Shown piece after piece: positions 49,043-56,891 of a stretch of 64,000 bases of DNA. The notes beneath the pieces were generated by a model that worked only from the letters and a program-made list of their open reading frames with translations, was not told the DNA's origin and ran no database searches. Within the stretch, counting starts at the first letter, position 1. Every line of letters starts with the position of its first letter. Made by a program: the position numbers and the translations under genes. The DNA is from Sphingomonas sp. BK580 (lineage in GTDB: Bacteria; Pseudomonadota; Alphaproteobacteria; Sphingomonadales; Sphingomonadaceae). The DNA lies in the NCBI RefSeq assembly GCF_014194975.1, contig NZ_JACIAY010000003.1, positions 1-64,000 of the forward strand, written 5' to 3'.

Positions 49043-50119
49043 ATGACCGATACCCTCGCCCCCTCGCACGACCAGGCGACGATCAACGACACGCGCAAGG
49101 CGGAGCTGCTGTCGAAGCAGGTCAAGCACGTCGACATCAAGAGCTTCGACGCGCGCCCGATCGTCGACGCGATGAGCGACATGAGCTTCACCAGCCGTGA
49201 CCTCGGCCGCGCCACCAAGATCTACAACCAGATGCTGGCCGACAAGGACTGCACGGTGTGCCTGGTGATCGCTGGCTCGACCTCGGCCGGCGGCTGCATG
49301 GACCTGTATGCCGAGCTGGTGCGCAACAACATGGTGGACGTGATCGTCGCCACGGGCGCGACCATCGTCGACATGGATTTCTTCGAGGGCCTCGGCCACA
49401 AGCACTATCAGGCGCTCGAGATCCCCGACGACGACACGCTGCGCTCGCTCTACATCGACCGCATCTACGACACCTATATCGACGAGGAGGCGCTCCAGAA
49501 CGTCGACCACACGATCTTCGAGATCGCCGAGTCGCTGGAGCCCAAGGCCTACTCCAGCCGCGCCTTCATCCGCGAGATGGGCAAGTATCTCGTCGAGCAC
49601 GGCAAGAAGGAGAACAGCCTGGTCAAGCTCGCCTATGAGCATGACGTGCCGATCTTCTGCCCGGCGTTCGTCGATTCCTCGGCAGGCTTCGGGCTGGTCA
49701 AGCACCAGGTCGACTCGGCCAAGGCGGGCAAGCCCTACCTGATGATCGACGCGGTGGCGGACTTCCGCGAGCTCACCGAGATCAAGATCAAGGCGGGCAC
49801 CACGGGCCTGCTGATGATCGGCGGCGGCGTGCCGAAGAACTTCATCCAGGACACGGTGGTGTGCGCCGAGATCCTCGGCCACGACGACGTCGCGGTGCAC
49901 AAGTACGCGGTGCAGATCACCGTCGCGGACGTGCGCGACGGCGCCTGCTCGTCCTCGACGCTGCAGGAGGCGGCGAGCTGGGGCAAGGTCAACACCGGCA
50001 TCGAGCAGATGGTGTTCGCCGAGGCCGGCTCGGTGATGCCGCTGCTGGCGTCGGACGCCTATCACCGCGGGCTTTGGAAGGACCGCGAGACGCGCGCCTG
50101 GGCGAAGCTGTTCGCCTGA
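49043..50119 (+). CDS. Deoxyhypusine-synthase-like protein, probable homospermidine synthase
   Basis: A 358-residue NAD-dependent protein of the deoxyhypusine synthase family. It has VIAGSTSAGGCMDLYAELV, the GGGVPKNFIQDT motif and SWGKVNTGIEQMVFAEAG, whose lysine matches the catalytic lysine of eukaryotic DHS. Bacteria lack the eIF5A substrate. Related bacterial enzymes transfer an aminobutyl group between polyamines, so with the adjacent decarboxylase it probably makes sym-homospermidine, the marker polyamine of sphingomonads. That last step is inference. A strong terminator follows. Confidence 0.85.
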   Translation: MTDTLAPSHDQATINDTRKAELLSKQVKHVDIKSFDARPIVDAMSDMSFTSRDLGRATKIYNQMLADKDCTVCLVIAGSTSAGGCMDLYAELVRNNMVDVIVATGATIVDMDFFEGLGHKHYQALEIPDDDTLRSLYIDRIYDTYIDEEALQNVDHTIFEIAESLEPKAYSSRAFIREMGKYLVEHGKKENSLVKLAYEHDVPIFCPAFVDSSAGFGLVKHQVDSAKAGKPYLMIDAVADFRELTEIKIKAGTTGLLMIGGGVPKNFIQDTVVCAEILGHDDVAVHKYAVQITVADVRDGACSSSTLQEAASWGKVNTGIEQMVFAEAGSVMPLLASDAYHRGLWKDRETRAWAKLFA

Positions 50120-50144
50120 GCTGCTAGTCCGCGTGGAACAGGGG

Positions 50145-50177
50145 AGCCCCCGTCGGAGCGATCCGGCGGGGGCTTTC
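50145..50177 (+). terminator. Rho-independent terminator after the DHS-like gene
   Basis: AGCCCCCG (50145-50152) and CGGGGGCT (50167-50174) form a perfect 8-bp stem, extended by CGG/CCG pairs inside, and are followed by TTTCTC. It ends the polyamine gene pair 25 bases after the stop. Confidence 0.8.
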
Positions 50178-50365
50178 TCGCGCCCGAGGCTGCGCGAAGT
50201 CGTTCACGCGGGGGCGCGGCGGGGACCTACCAGCGCGGATCGCCGTCCCACGCACCGATGACCGCGGCCACTCGAGCGCGAGGGTCGATCGGAGCGTCGC
50301 CGCGGCGTCGCGTCCCCGCGCGCATGGCTCGGTGCGGCGCGCCCCGACGAACGGACGACGCGCGG

Positions 50366-51592
50366 CTAGCCCCCGACCACCACTTCGGTCGGCGCGGGGT
50401 GACCGAGGAAGGCGCTTGGACTGGCGGTGAGACCGTAGGCACCGGCGAGGAACACCGCGATGAGCTCCCCTTCTCCCGCGCGTGGCAGCAGCACGCGATC
50501 GCCGAGGCGGTCGAGCGGGGTGCACAGGCAACCGACGACGCTGACCTCCTCCTCGCCGTCCGCGCCCAGGCGACTCGCTACCGCCAGGGGGTAGTTGCGC
50601 CGCACCACCGTGCCGAAATTGCCCGAGGCGGCGAGCTGATGGTGCAGCCCGCCGTCGACCACCAGGAAGGTCTCGCCGCGGCTCACCTTCCGATCGATCA
50701 CGCGGGTGAGATACACCCCCGCTTCGGCCACCAGCCAGCGCCCGAGCTCGAGCGCGAGCGCGCTCTGCGCGAGCACGTCGGCGCGCCGCTCGATCGCCTC
50801 GCCGAGCGCCGCGCCGACGCGCTCGACATCGAGCGCCACGTCGCCCGCGAAATAGGGTATGCCGAAGCCGCCGCCCAGGTTGACCAGCGGCGGCGCGGCG
50901 CCGACCTCGTCCGCCAGGCGCGCCGCGAGCGCGAGCGTCGCCGCCTGCGTCTCGATCAGCGCCGCGGCGTCGAGCGCCTGGCTGCCCGCGAAGATATGGA
51001 AGCCGCGCCACGCAGCGCCGCCGTCGATCAGCAGCCGCACCACCGCGGCGGCCTGTTCGGCGTCGACCCCGAACGGCGAGGCGCGACCGCCCATCTTCAT
51101 CCCCGACCCGCGCAGCTCGAGGTCAGGGTTGACCCGCACCGCGGCACGCGGTGTGACGCCGAGCCGCTCGCCGACGGCGAGCACGCGGCGCGCCTCGCCG
51201 ATCGACTCGACGTTGAGCGTCACCCCGGCCGCGATCGCCGCCGCCAGCTCGTCGTCGCGCTTGCCAGGTCCGGCGAAGCTCACTGCCGCGGGTGAGGTGA
51301 CCGCGATCGCGCGCCCGAGCTCGCCACCCGAGGCGACGTCCAGCCCGTCCACCAGCGGCGCGATCACCGCCAGCAGCGGCGCGAACGGGTTGGCCTTGAT
51401 CGCATAGTGCAGCCCCACCGCGCCCGGCATGGCGGCGCGGAACCGCGCCACCTGCGCCGCGACCGCACCAGCGTCGTACACGAACAGGGGCGACCCATGC
51501 GCCGCCACCAGCGCCGCCGCGTCCGCGCCCGCGATCGTCAGCGCGCCGCGTCGCCGTGCGAAGGCGGGCGGTAGCGGGCCGATCGGCTTCAC
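50366..51592 (-). CDS. PLP-dependent decarboxylase, exosortase-A-system-associated type
   Basis: A 408-residue alanine-racemase-fold decarboxylase resembling diaminopimelate decarboxylase. The PLP lysine is in LHYAIKANPFAPL, VNLGGGFGIPYF is the phosphate loop, and VVGCLCTPLDRLGD is the C-terminal Cys-containing motif. The gene order with an acyl-CoA ligase and an ACP matches the set annotated as exosortase-A-system-associated (TIGR03099 type). Its product is thought to feed an exopolysaccharide-linked modification, but the substrate is unproven. It overlaps the ligase gene by four bases. Confidence 0.85.
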   Translation of the reverse strand: MKPIGPLPPAFARRRGALTIAGADAAALVAAHGSPLFVYDAGAVAAQVARFRAAMPGAVGLHYAIKANPFAPLLAVIAPLVDGLDVASGGELGRAIAVTSPAAVSFAGPGKRDDELAAAIAAGVTLNVESIGEARRVLAVGERLGVTPRAAVRVNPDLELRGSGMKMGGRASPFGVDAEQAAAVVRLLIDGGAAWRGFHIFAGSQALDAAALIETQAATLALAARLADEVGAAPPLVNLGGGFGIPYFAGDVALDVERVGAALGEAIERRADVLAQSALALELGRWLVAEAGVYLTRVIDRKVSRGETFLVVDGGLHHQLAASGNFGTVVRRNYPLAVASRLGADGEEEVSVVGCLCTPLDRLGDRVLLPRAGEGELIAVFLAGAYGLTASPSAFLGHPAPTEVVVGG

Positions 51593-53076
51593 GCCACTTC
51601 CTCGCGCAGCGCGGCGCGGTCGAGCTTGCCGTTGGCGTTGCGCGGCAGCGTGGCGCGCCAGAGATACCGCGCGGGCTGCATGAAGCCGGGCAGCGCGCGC
51701 TTCAGCCGCTCGCGCAGCCCGGCCTCGGTGCTGCCATCGCCGCGCGCGACCACCAGGATCGCTTGTCCAAGTCGCGCGTCGGGCACCCCGATCGCGACCG
51801 CCTCGCTCGTCTCGCCCCCGGCCGTCACCGCCTCCTCCACCTCCTGCGGGCTGACTCGGTTGCCCGCGGTCTTGATCATCTCGTCGGCGCGCGCGACGAA
51901 ACGGAGCAGTCCGTCGGCGCCTTCGACCACCGTATCGCCCGACCAGACCGCCACCCCGGGGGCACGCGCGAAGGGCGGCGCGGGGCGGAAGCGCGCCGCG
52001 GTACGCTCGGCATCCTGCCAGTAACCCTGCGCCACCAGCGGCCCGGCATGGACCAGCTCGCCGGGCTCATCCTTCGCCGCGCGGCGGCCGTCGGGGCGTA
52101 CCACCAGCACGTCAGCGAAGGGGATCGCGCGACCGATCGACTCGGGATAGTCGTCGACCAGCGCCGGGTCGAGATAGGTCGAGCGGAACGCCTCGGTCAG
52201 CCCGTACATCGGGAAGAGGCGCGCGTCGGGGAAGCGCGCGCGCAATCCTCGCACCAGCGCCGGCGTGAGCGCGCCGCCCGAGTTGGTCAGCCGCCGCAGC
52301 CGCGCCGCGGTGGCCGCCGGCCAGTCCGTCTCGAGCAGTTGCACCCACAGCGGCGGCACGCCGGCGAGCGTGGTGATCTCGAACCGATCGACCGCCTTCA
52401 CGACGTCGCGCGGCGTGAGATAATCGAGCGGTGCGACGCTCGCCCCTGCCACCCACGTCGAGAGCAGCTGGTTCTGGCCGTAGTCGAAGCTCAGCGGCAG
52501 CACGCCGAGTGCTCGATCGTCCGGGACAAGGCCGAGGTAATGGGCCACGCTGATGGCGCCGAGCCACAGGTTGGCGTGGCTCAGCATGACGCCCTTGGGA
52601 CGTCCGGTCGAGCCCGAGGTGTAGAGCAGCGCCGCGAGCGAGTCCGCGTCGGCCTCGGAGCGTGGCAGCGGGTCCCCCTCTCCGACCTCGACGTGGAGCG
52701 CGCAGCCACCCGGCCGGTCGCCCTCCTCCAGCGTGGTGGCGCGCGGCGGGTGGGTGAGCAGCAGCGCGGCGCCGCTGTCGGCGAGAATGTGCGCGACCTG
52801 CGCTCGCTTGAGCAGGGGGTTGACCGGCACATGGACGAGCCCGGCGCGGGCCGCGGCGAGCGGCATCCAGCAGGCCTCGCGCGTCTTCGGCAACCAGGTC
52901 GCGACGCGCGCCCCGGGTGCGAGCCGCTGCTGCGCGAGCCAGCCGGCGAGCCGCGCGACCGCCTGCTCCGCTGCGGCGTACGGAACATGGCCGGCGCGAT
53001 CCACCAGCGCGACCGTGTCCGGCTCACCGCGCAGGACATGGTCGATCGGCAGCGGGACGGGATCGAGCGGTACCAT
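51589..53076 (-). CDS. Acyl-CoA ligase (AMP-forming), exosortase-A-system-associated type
   Basis: A 495-residue adenylate-forming enzyme. The P-loop motif YTSGSTGRPKGVML, the MYGLTEAFRSTYL substrate block, the hinge WSGDTVVEGADGLLRFVARADEMIK and the C-terminal catalytic lysine in NANGKLDRAAL are present. It probably activates a carboxylic acid for loading on the divergently encoded ACP. The companion decarboxylase suggests the TIGR03098 group. It is the first gene of the leftward pair. Confidence 0.87.
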   Translation of the reverse strand: MVPLDPVPLPIDHVLRGEPDTVALVDRAGHVPYAAAEQAVARLAGWLAQQRLAPGARVATWLPKTREACWMPLAAARAGLVHVPVNPLLKRAQVAHILADSGAALLLTHPPRATTLEEGDRPGGCALHVEVGEGDPLPRSEADADSLAALLYTSGSTGRPKGVMLSHANLWLGAISVAHYLGLVPDDRALGVLPLSFDYGQNQLLSTWVAGASVAPLDYLTPRDVVKAVDRFEITTLAGVPPLWVQLLETDWPAATAARLRRLTNSGGALTPALVRGLRARFPDARLFPMYGLTEAFRSTYLDPALVDDYPESIGRAIPFADVLVVRPDGRRAAKDEPGELVHAGPLVAQGYWQDAERTAARFRPAPPFARAPGVAVWSGDTVVEGADGLLRFVARADEMIKTAGNRVSPQEVEEAVTAGGETSEAVAIGVPDARLGQAILVVARGDGSTEAGLRERLKRALPGFMQPARYLWRATLPRNANGKLDRAALREEVA

Positions 53077-53221
53077 GATCTCAGCCTTAGAGCGGATCGC
53101 GCGCGGACAGTAGCACCCGCGTCGTCACGCACGGAGGAAAGCGCCCGCGGTTGCGCTCCGCCGCGTCGCCGCCTAACGCCGCGCGCATCGCCGCTCACCG
53201 CGGCGCGAGCGAGGAGGCAGC

Positions 53222-53494
53222 GTGATCCCGGAAGGCATGTGTGAGGTCGAGGCGACGGTCCGCGCGGTACTCGCCGACGTGCTGGCGCTCGCCCCCGAGC
53301 GGGTCGACAGCTTTCGCGCCGACACGCCGCTGTTCGGCGGTCTCCCGGAGCTCGACTCGATGGCGGTGGCGGGCGTGCTGACCGAGCTGGAGGACCGACT
53401 GGGGATCGTCATCGAGGACGACGAAGTCGACGGCGAGATGCTCGAGACGTTCGGCGCGCTGACCCGCTTCGCCGCGAGCAAGGCGCTGGTCTGA
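53222..53494 (+). CDS. Acyl carrier protein
   Basis: A 90-residue ACP-like protein. The phosphopantetheine attachment serine is S46 in ELDSMAV, within a four-helix acidic sequence (EDRLGIVIEDDEVDGE). The start is GTG 53222, four bases after GAGGAGG; an in-frame ATG five codons on has no SD. It is divergent from the exosortase-type acyl-CoA ligase and probably receives the activated acyl group. It ends three bases from the convergent trxB stop. Confidence 0.88.
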   Translation: MIPEGMCEVEATVRAVLADVLALAPERVDSFRADTPLFGGLPELDSMAVAGVLTELEDRLGIVIEDDEVDGEMLETFGALTRFAASKALV

Positions 53495-53497
53495 GCC

Positions 53498-54466
53498 TTA
53501 CTCGGCCGCCTCGCTGATCTCGGCGAACTCCGCGGCGGCGAGGAAGCGCTCGGCGTCGAGCGCGGCCATGCAGCCCGTGCCCGCCGCGGTGACCGCCTGG
53601 CGATAGACCTTGTCCATGACGTCGCCGCACGCGAACACGCCGGGCACGCTGGTGCGCGTCGAGCCGGTCTCCACCGCGATATAGCCGTCCTCGTCGAGCG
53701 CGAGATGGCCGCGGAACAGCTCGGTCGCGGGATGATGACCGATCGCCACGAAGCCGCCGTCGACGTCGAGCCGCGAACGCTCCCCGGTGCGGGTGTCCTC
53801 GAGTTCCAGCGCCACGAGGCCGGCGTTCCCGCCGCCGTCGACGAACTCGCGGACTTCCTTGTTCCAGAGGACCTTCACGTTCGGATGGGCGAAGAGCCGC
53901 TGCTGCAGGATCCGCTCGGCGCGCAGCGAGTCGCGGCGGTGGATCAGCGTGACGTCGTCCGAGTGATTGGTGAGGTACAGCGCCTCCTCGACCGCGGTGT
54001 TGCCGCCGCCGATCACCGCCACCTTCTTGCCGCGATAGAAGAAGCCGTCGCAGGTGGCGCAGGCGCTGACGCCCTTGCCCTTCATCGCGTCCTCGCTGTC
54101 GAGCCCAAGCCACTTGGCCTGCGCGCCCGTGGCGATCACCAGCACCTCGCCCTCGTAGACGTCCCCGCCGTCGCCGATCAGACGGAAGGGGCGTCGCGTC
54201 AGGTCGACCTCGACGATCGTGTCCCACATCAGCCGCGTGCCGACATGCTCCGCCTGCGCCTGCATCTGCTCCATCAGCCAGGGACCCTGGATCACCTCGC
54301 GGAAGCCGGGATAATTCTCGACGTCGGTCGTGGTGGTGAGCTGGCCGCCGGGCTGGATGCCCTGGACGACGATCGGCGCCATGCCGGCGCGCGCGCCGTA
54401 GATGGCGGCCGAGAGCCCGGCCGGGCCCGAGCCGAGGATCAGCATGCGAGTCGTGTGCGTGGTCAT
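53498..54466 (-). CDS. trxB: Thioredoxin reductase
   Basis: A 322-residue low-molecular-weight thioredoxin reductase, passing electrons from NADPH via FAD to thioredoxin. The FAD loop GSGPAGLSAAIYGARAG is near residue 12, the redox-active CATC is at C136/C139, GGGNTAVEEALYLT binds NADPH, and the C-terminal FACGDVMDKVYRQAVTAAGTGCMAA closes the FAD site. All key residues are present. Confidence 0.96.
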   Translation of the reverse strand: MTTHTTRMLILGSGPAGLSAAIYGARAGMAPIVVQGIQPGGQLTTTTDVENYPGFREVIQGPWLMEQMQAQAEHVGTRLMWDTIVEVDLTRRPFRLIGDGGDVYEGEVLVIATGAQAKWLGLDSEDAMKGKGVSACATCDGFFYRGKKVAVIGGGNTAVEEALYLTNHSDDVTLIHRRDSLRAERILQQRLFAHPNVKVLWNKEVREFVDGGGNAGLVALELEDTRTGERSRLDVDGGFVAIGHHPATELFRGHLALDEDGYIAVETGSTRTSVPGVFACGDVMDKVYRQAVTAAGTGCMAALDAERFLAAAEFAEISEAAE

Positions 54467-54543
54467 GGCGGCGATGTAAGGTGCCGGCGGCGCGAAGGGA
54501 ACCGCGCGTTGCGCAGGGGGCCGAGTCCTGCTTTGGTCGCGCG

Positions 54544-55929
54544 ATGACCGATCTCACCGCGCTCCTCCAGCCCGATCGCGGCCAGCCCGCGCGGCTGCTC
54601 CACGTCCTCCACCCTGACGCCTATGACGCCTGGCTCGCCACCCAGCCGGCGCGCGCGCGCGCCGCCGCGGCGGCGGCGCGCGTGACGGGCAAGGCGGGCG
54701 ACCGCGCGATCCTGCCCGGCGACGGTGCGGAGGACTGGGCGGCGCTGCTGGTGTGCGACGACGAGCCGGCGTCGCCGTGGCGGATCGCCTCGCTCGGCGA
54801 GTCCCTGCCGGAGGGCACGTACCGGCTCGCCGGAGCGACCCCGCTCGGCGCGGCGGGGCTCGGCTGGCTGCTCGCGCAGCACCGCTTCGGACGCTACCGC
54901 AAGCCCGAGCCGGCGCGGCCGCGCGTGCTGCTCACACCCGACGTCGGCGCGATCGACGAGACGATCCGGCTCGCTGCCGCGACCGCGCGCGTGCGCGACC
55001 TGGTCGACACCGGCGCGAGCGACCTCGGACCCGCCGAGCTGGAGGCAGAGGCGGACGCGCTGGCCCGCGCGCACGGCGCGACCGTCACCGTCACGCGCGG
55101 TGACGCACTCGCCGCCGGCTACCCGATGATCCACGCGGTCGGGCGGGCGGCGACGCGCGAGCGCGCGCCGCGGCTGATCGAGCTGCTGTGGGGCGATCCT
55201 GCGCACCCGCGCGTGGCCCTCGTCGGCAAGGGCGTGTGCTTCGACTCAGGCGGGCTCGACATCAAGCCGTCGGCGGGCATGCGGCTGATGAAGAAGGACA
55301 TGGGCGGCGCCGCGCACGCCCTGGCACTGGCCGGGCTGGTGATGCAGGCGCGGCTGCGGGTGCGGCTCCACGTGCTGATCCCGGCGGTGGAGAATGCGAT
55401 CTCCGGCAGCGCCTTCCGCCCGGGCGACGTGCTTCGGACCCGGCTCGGCCTCACCGTGGAGAACACCAACACCGATGCCGAGGGCCGGCTGATCCTGGGC
55501 GACGCGCTCGCGCGCGCGGTGGAGGATTCGCCCGACCTGCTGATCGACTTCGCGACGCTGACCGGCGCCGCTCGCGTCGCGCTCGGCCCCGACCTGCCCG
55601 CGACCTTCGTGCAGGACGAGGCGCTCGCCGCCGAGCTGCTCGGCGCGGGCGAGGCGGTGCGCGACCCGCTGTGGCGGCTTCCCCTGTGGAACGGCTACGA
55701 CGAGATGCTCAAGTCGGACGTCGCCGACCTGGTCAACGCGCCCGACGGCGGCTTCGCGGGAGCGATCACCGCGGCGCTGTTCCTGCGCCGCTTCGTGCCC
55801 GCGACGCTGCCCTGGGCGCATCTCGACACCTTCGCCTGGCGCCCCACCGCCAAGTCGGCGCGCCCCCGTGGGGGCGAGGCCTACGGCTTGCGCGCCGCCT
55901 ACGCGCTGCTGAAGGCGCGATTCGGCTAA
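54544..55929 (+). CDS. Leucyl aminopeptidase family protein (M17)
   Basis: A 461-residue M17 metallo-aminopeptidase. The two-metal centre and catalytic site are in GKGVCFDSGGLDIKPSAGM, KKDMGGAA and NTDAEGRLILGDAL, including the signature NTDAEGRL. The N-terminal domain (about 1-150) is divergent from E. coli PepA. It removes N-terminal residues from peptides. The length is a little shorter than PepA (503), which is usual for the M17 subgroup annotated as PepB-like in alphaproteobacteria. Confidence 0.9.
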   Translation: MTDLTALLQPDRGQPARLLHVLHPDAYDAWLATQPARARAAAAAARVTGKAGDRAILPGDGAEDWAALLVCDDEPASPWRIASLGESLPEGTYRLAGATPLGAAGLGWLLAQHRFGRYRKPEPARPRVLLTPDVGAIDETIRLAAATARVRDLVDTGASDLGPAELEAEADALARAHGATVTVTRGDALAAGYPMIHAVGRAATRERAPRLIELLWGDPAHPRVALVGKGVCFDSGGLDIKPSAGMRLMKKDMGGAAHALALAGLVMQARLRVRLHVLIPAVENAISGSAFRPGDVLRTRLGLTVENTNTDAEGRLILGDALARAVEDSPDLLIDFATLTGAARVALGPDLPATFVQDEALAAELLGAGEAVRDPLWRLPLWNGYDEMLKSDVADLVNAPDGGFAGAITAALFLRRFVPATLPWAHLDTFAWRPTAKSARPRGGEAYGLRAAYALLKARFG

Positions 55930-56008
55930 GGTGAGCGCGCGCGGGCGCAGCCGTGCCATGCCCGTCTCGCGTCATGATATCGTATCTCGGACTTGGTCCC
56001 TCCCCCAG

Positions 56009-56046
56009 CGGAAGTGTAGCGCGCCGCTTCCCGCGCTACACTTCCG
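56009..56046. terminator. Perfect 15-bp hairpin overlapping the tpiA stop codon
   Basis: CGGAAGTGTAGCGCG (56009-56023) and CGCGCTACACTTCCG (56032-56046) are exact inverse copies with an eight-base loop. The right arm includes the last codons and the TAG stop of tpiA. It sits between convergent pepA-like and tpiA genes and probably terminates both. No T-tract follows on either side. Confidence 0.65.
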
Positions 56047-56782
56047 CCGCGGCGGCGATGATCGGCACGAACTTGGCGGCGGTGAGGCTCGCGCCGCCGA
56101 CCAGCGCACCGTCGACGTCGGGAGTCGCGAGGATCGCGCGCGCGTTGTCGCCGGTGACCGAGCCGCCGTAGAGGATCCGCACGCCGCCGGCGGCGTCGCC
56201 GATCAGCTTGCGCATCTTGGCGCGCGCGATCGCGTGGATCGCGGCGATGTCCTCGAGCGTCGGGGTCGCGCCGGTGCCGATCGCCCAGCGCGGCTCATAG
56301 GCGAGCGTCAGCCAGTCGCCCGCGGCATTCTCGGGCAGCGACTTCTCTATCTGCGCCTGCACCACGCGTTCGGCGCGGCCGGCGTCGCGCTCCGCGCCGG
56401 TCTCGCCGCAGCACAGGATCACCTGCAAGCCCCGGCGATGCGCCGCGGCCGCCTTGGCCCAGGCATCCTGGCTGGTCTCATGCTGGTCGTGGCGCCGCTC
56501 GGAATGGCCCACGATGGTGAAGCGCGCGCCCGCCTCGCTGACCATCGCGGCCGAGACGCAGCCGGTGTGCGCGCCGCTGTCGGCCTCGTGCACGTCCTCG
56601 GCGCCGATCATCAGCGCGGGCACACGCTCGGCCGCGGGCGCGATCAGGGTGAAGGGCACCGCCACCATCACGTCCACCGCAGGGGTGGCGGCGGCGGCGG
56701 CGGCGATCGCCTCGAGCTCGCCCAGCGCGGCGCGGCTGCCGTTCATCTTCCAGTTGCCGGCGACCAGCTTCCGACGAGTCAT
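56036..56782 (-). CDS. tpiA: Triosephosphate isomerase
   Basis: A 248-residue TIM-barrel enzyme interconverting dihydroxyacetone phosphate and glyceraldehyde 3-phosphate. The catalytic lysine is in AGNWKMNGS, the histidine in VGHSERR and the glutamate in AYEPRWAIGTG. The residue after Pro is arginine where many homologues have valine. RILYGGSVTGDNA is the phosphate-binding loop. ATG 56782 begins the family start MTRRKLVAGNWK. Confidence 0.96.
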   Translation of the reverse strand: MTRRKLVAGNWKMNGSRAALGELEAIAAAAAATPAVDVMVAVPFTLIAPAAERVPALMIGAEDVHEADSGAHTGCVSAAMVSEAGARFTIVGHSERRHDQHETSQDAWAKAAAAHRRGLQVILCCGETGAERDAGRAERVVQAQIEKSLPENAAGDWLTLAYEPRWAIGTGATPTLEDIAAIHAIARAKMRKLIGDAAGGVRILYGGSVTGDNARAILATPDVDGALVGGASLTAAKFVPIIAAAAEV

Positions 56783-56891
56783 CCCGCTCCCCTTCTCGTT
56801 TCGGACCCGCGATAACCGGCCTCGCGGCTTGATGCCACCTCGGCTTGTCCCTAGGACGCGGCGTTCTCCTTGATCCGGTCCCCGCTCGCTT

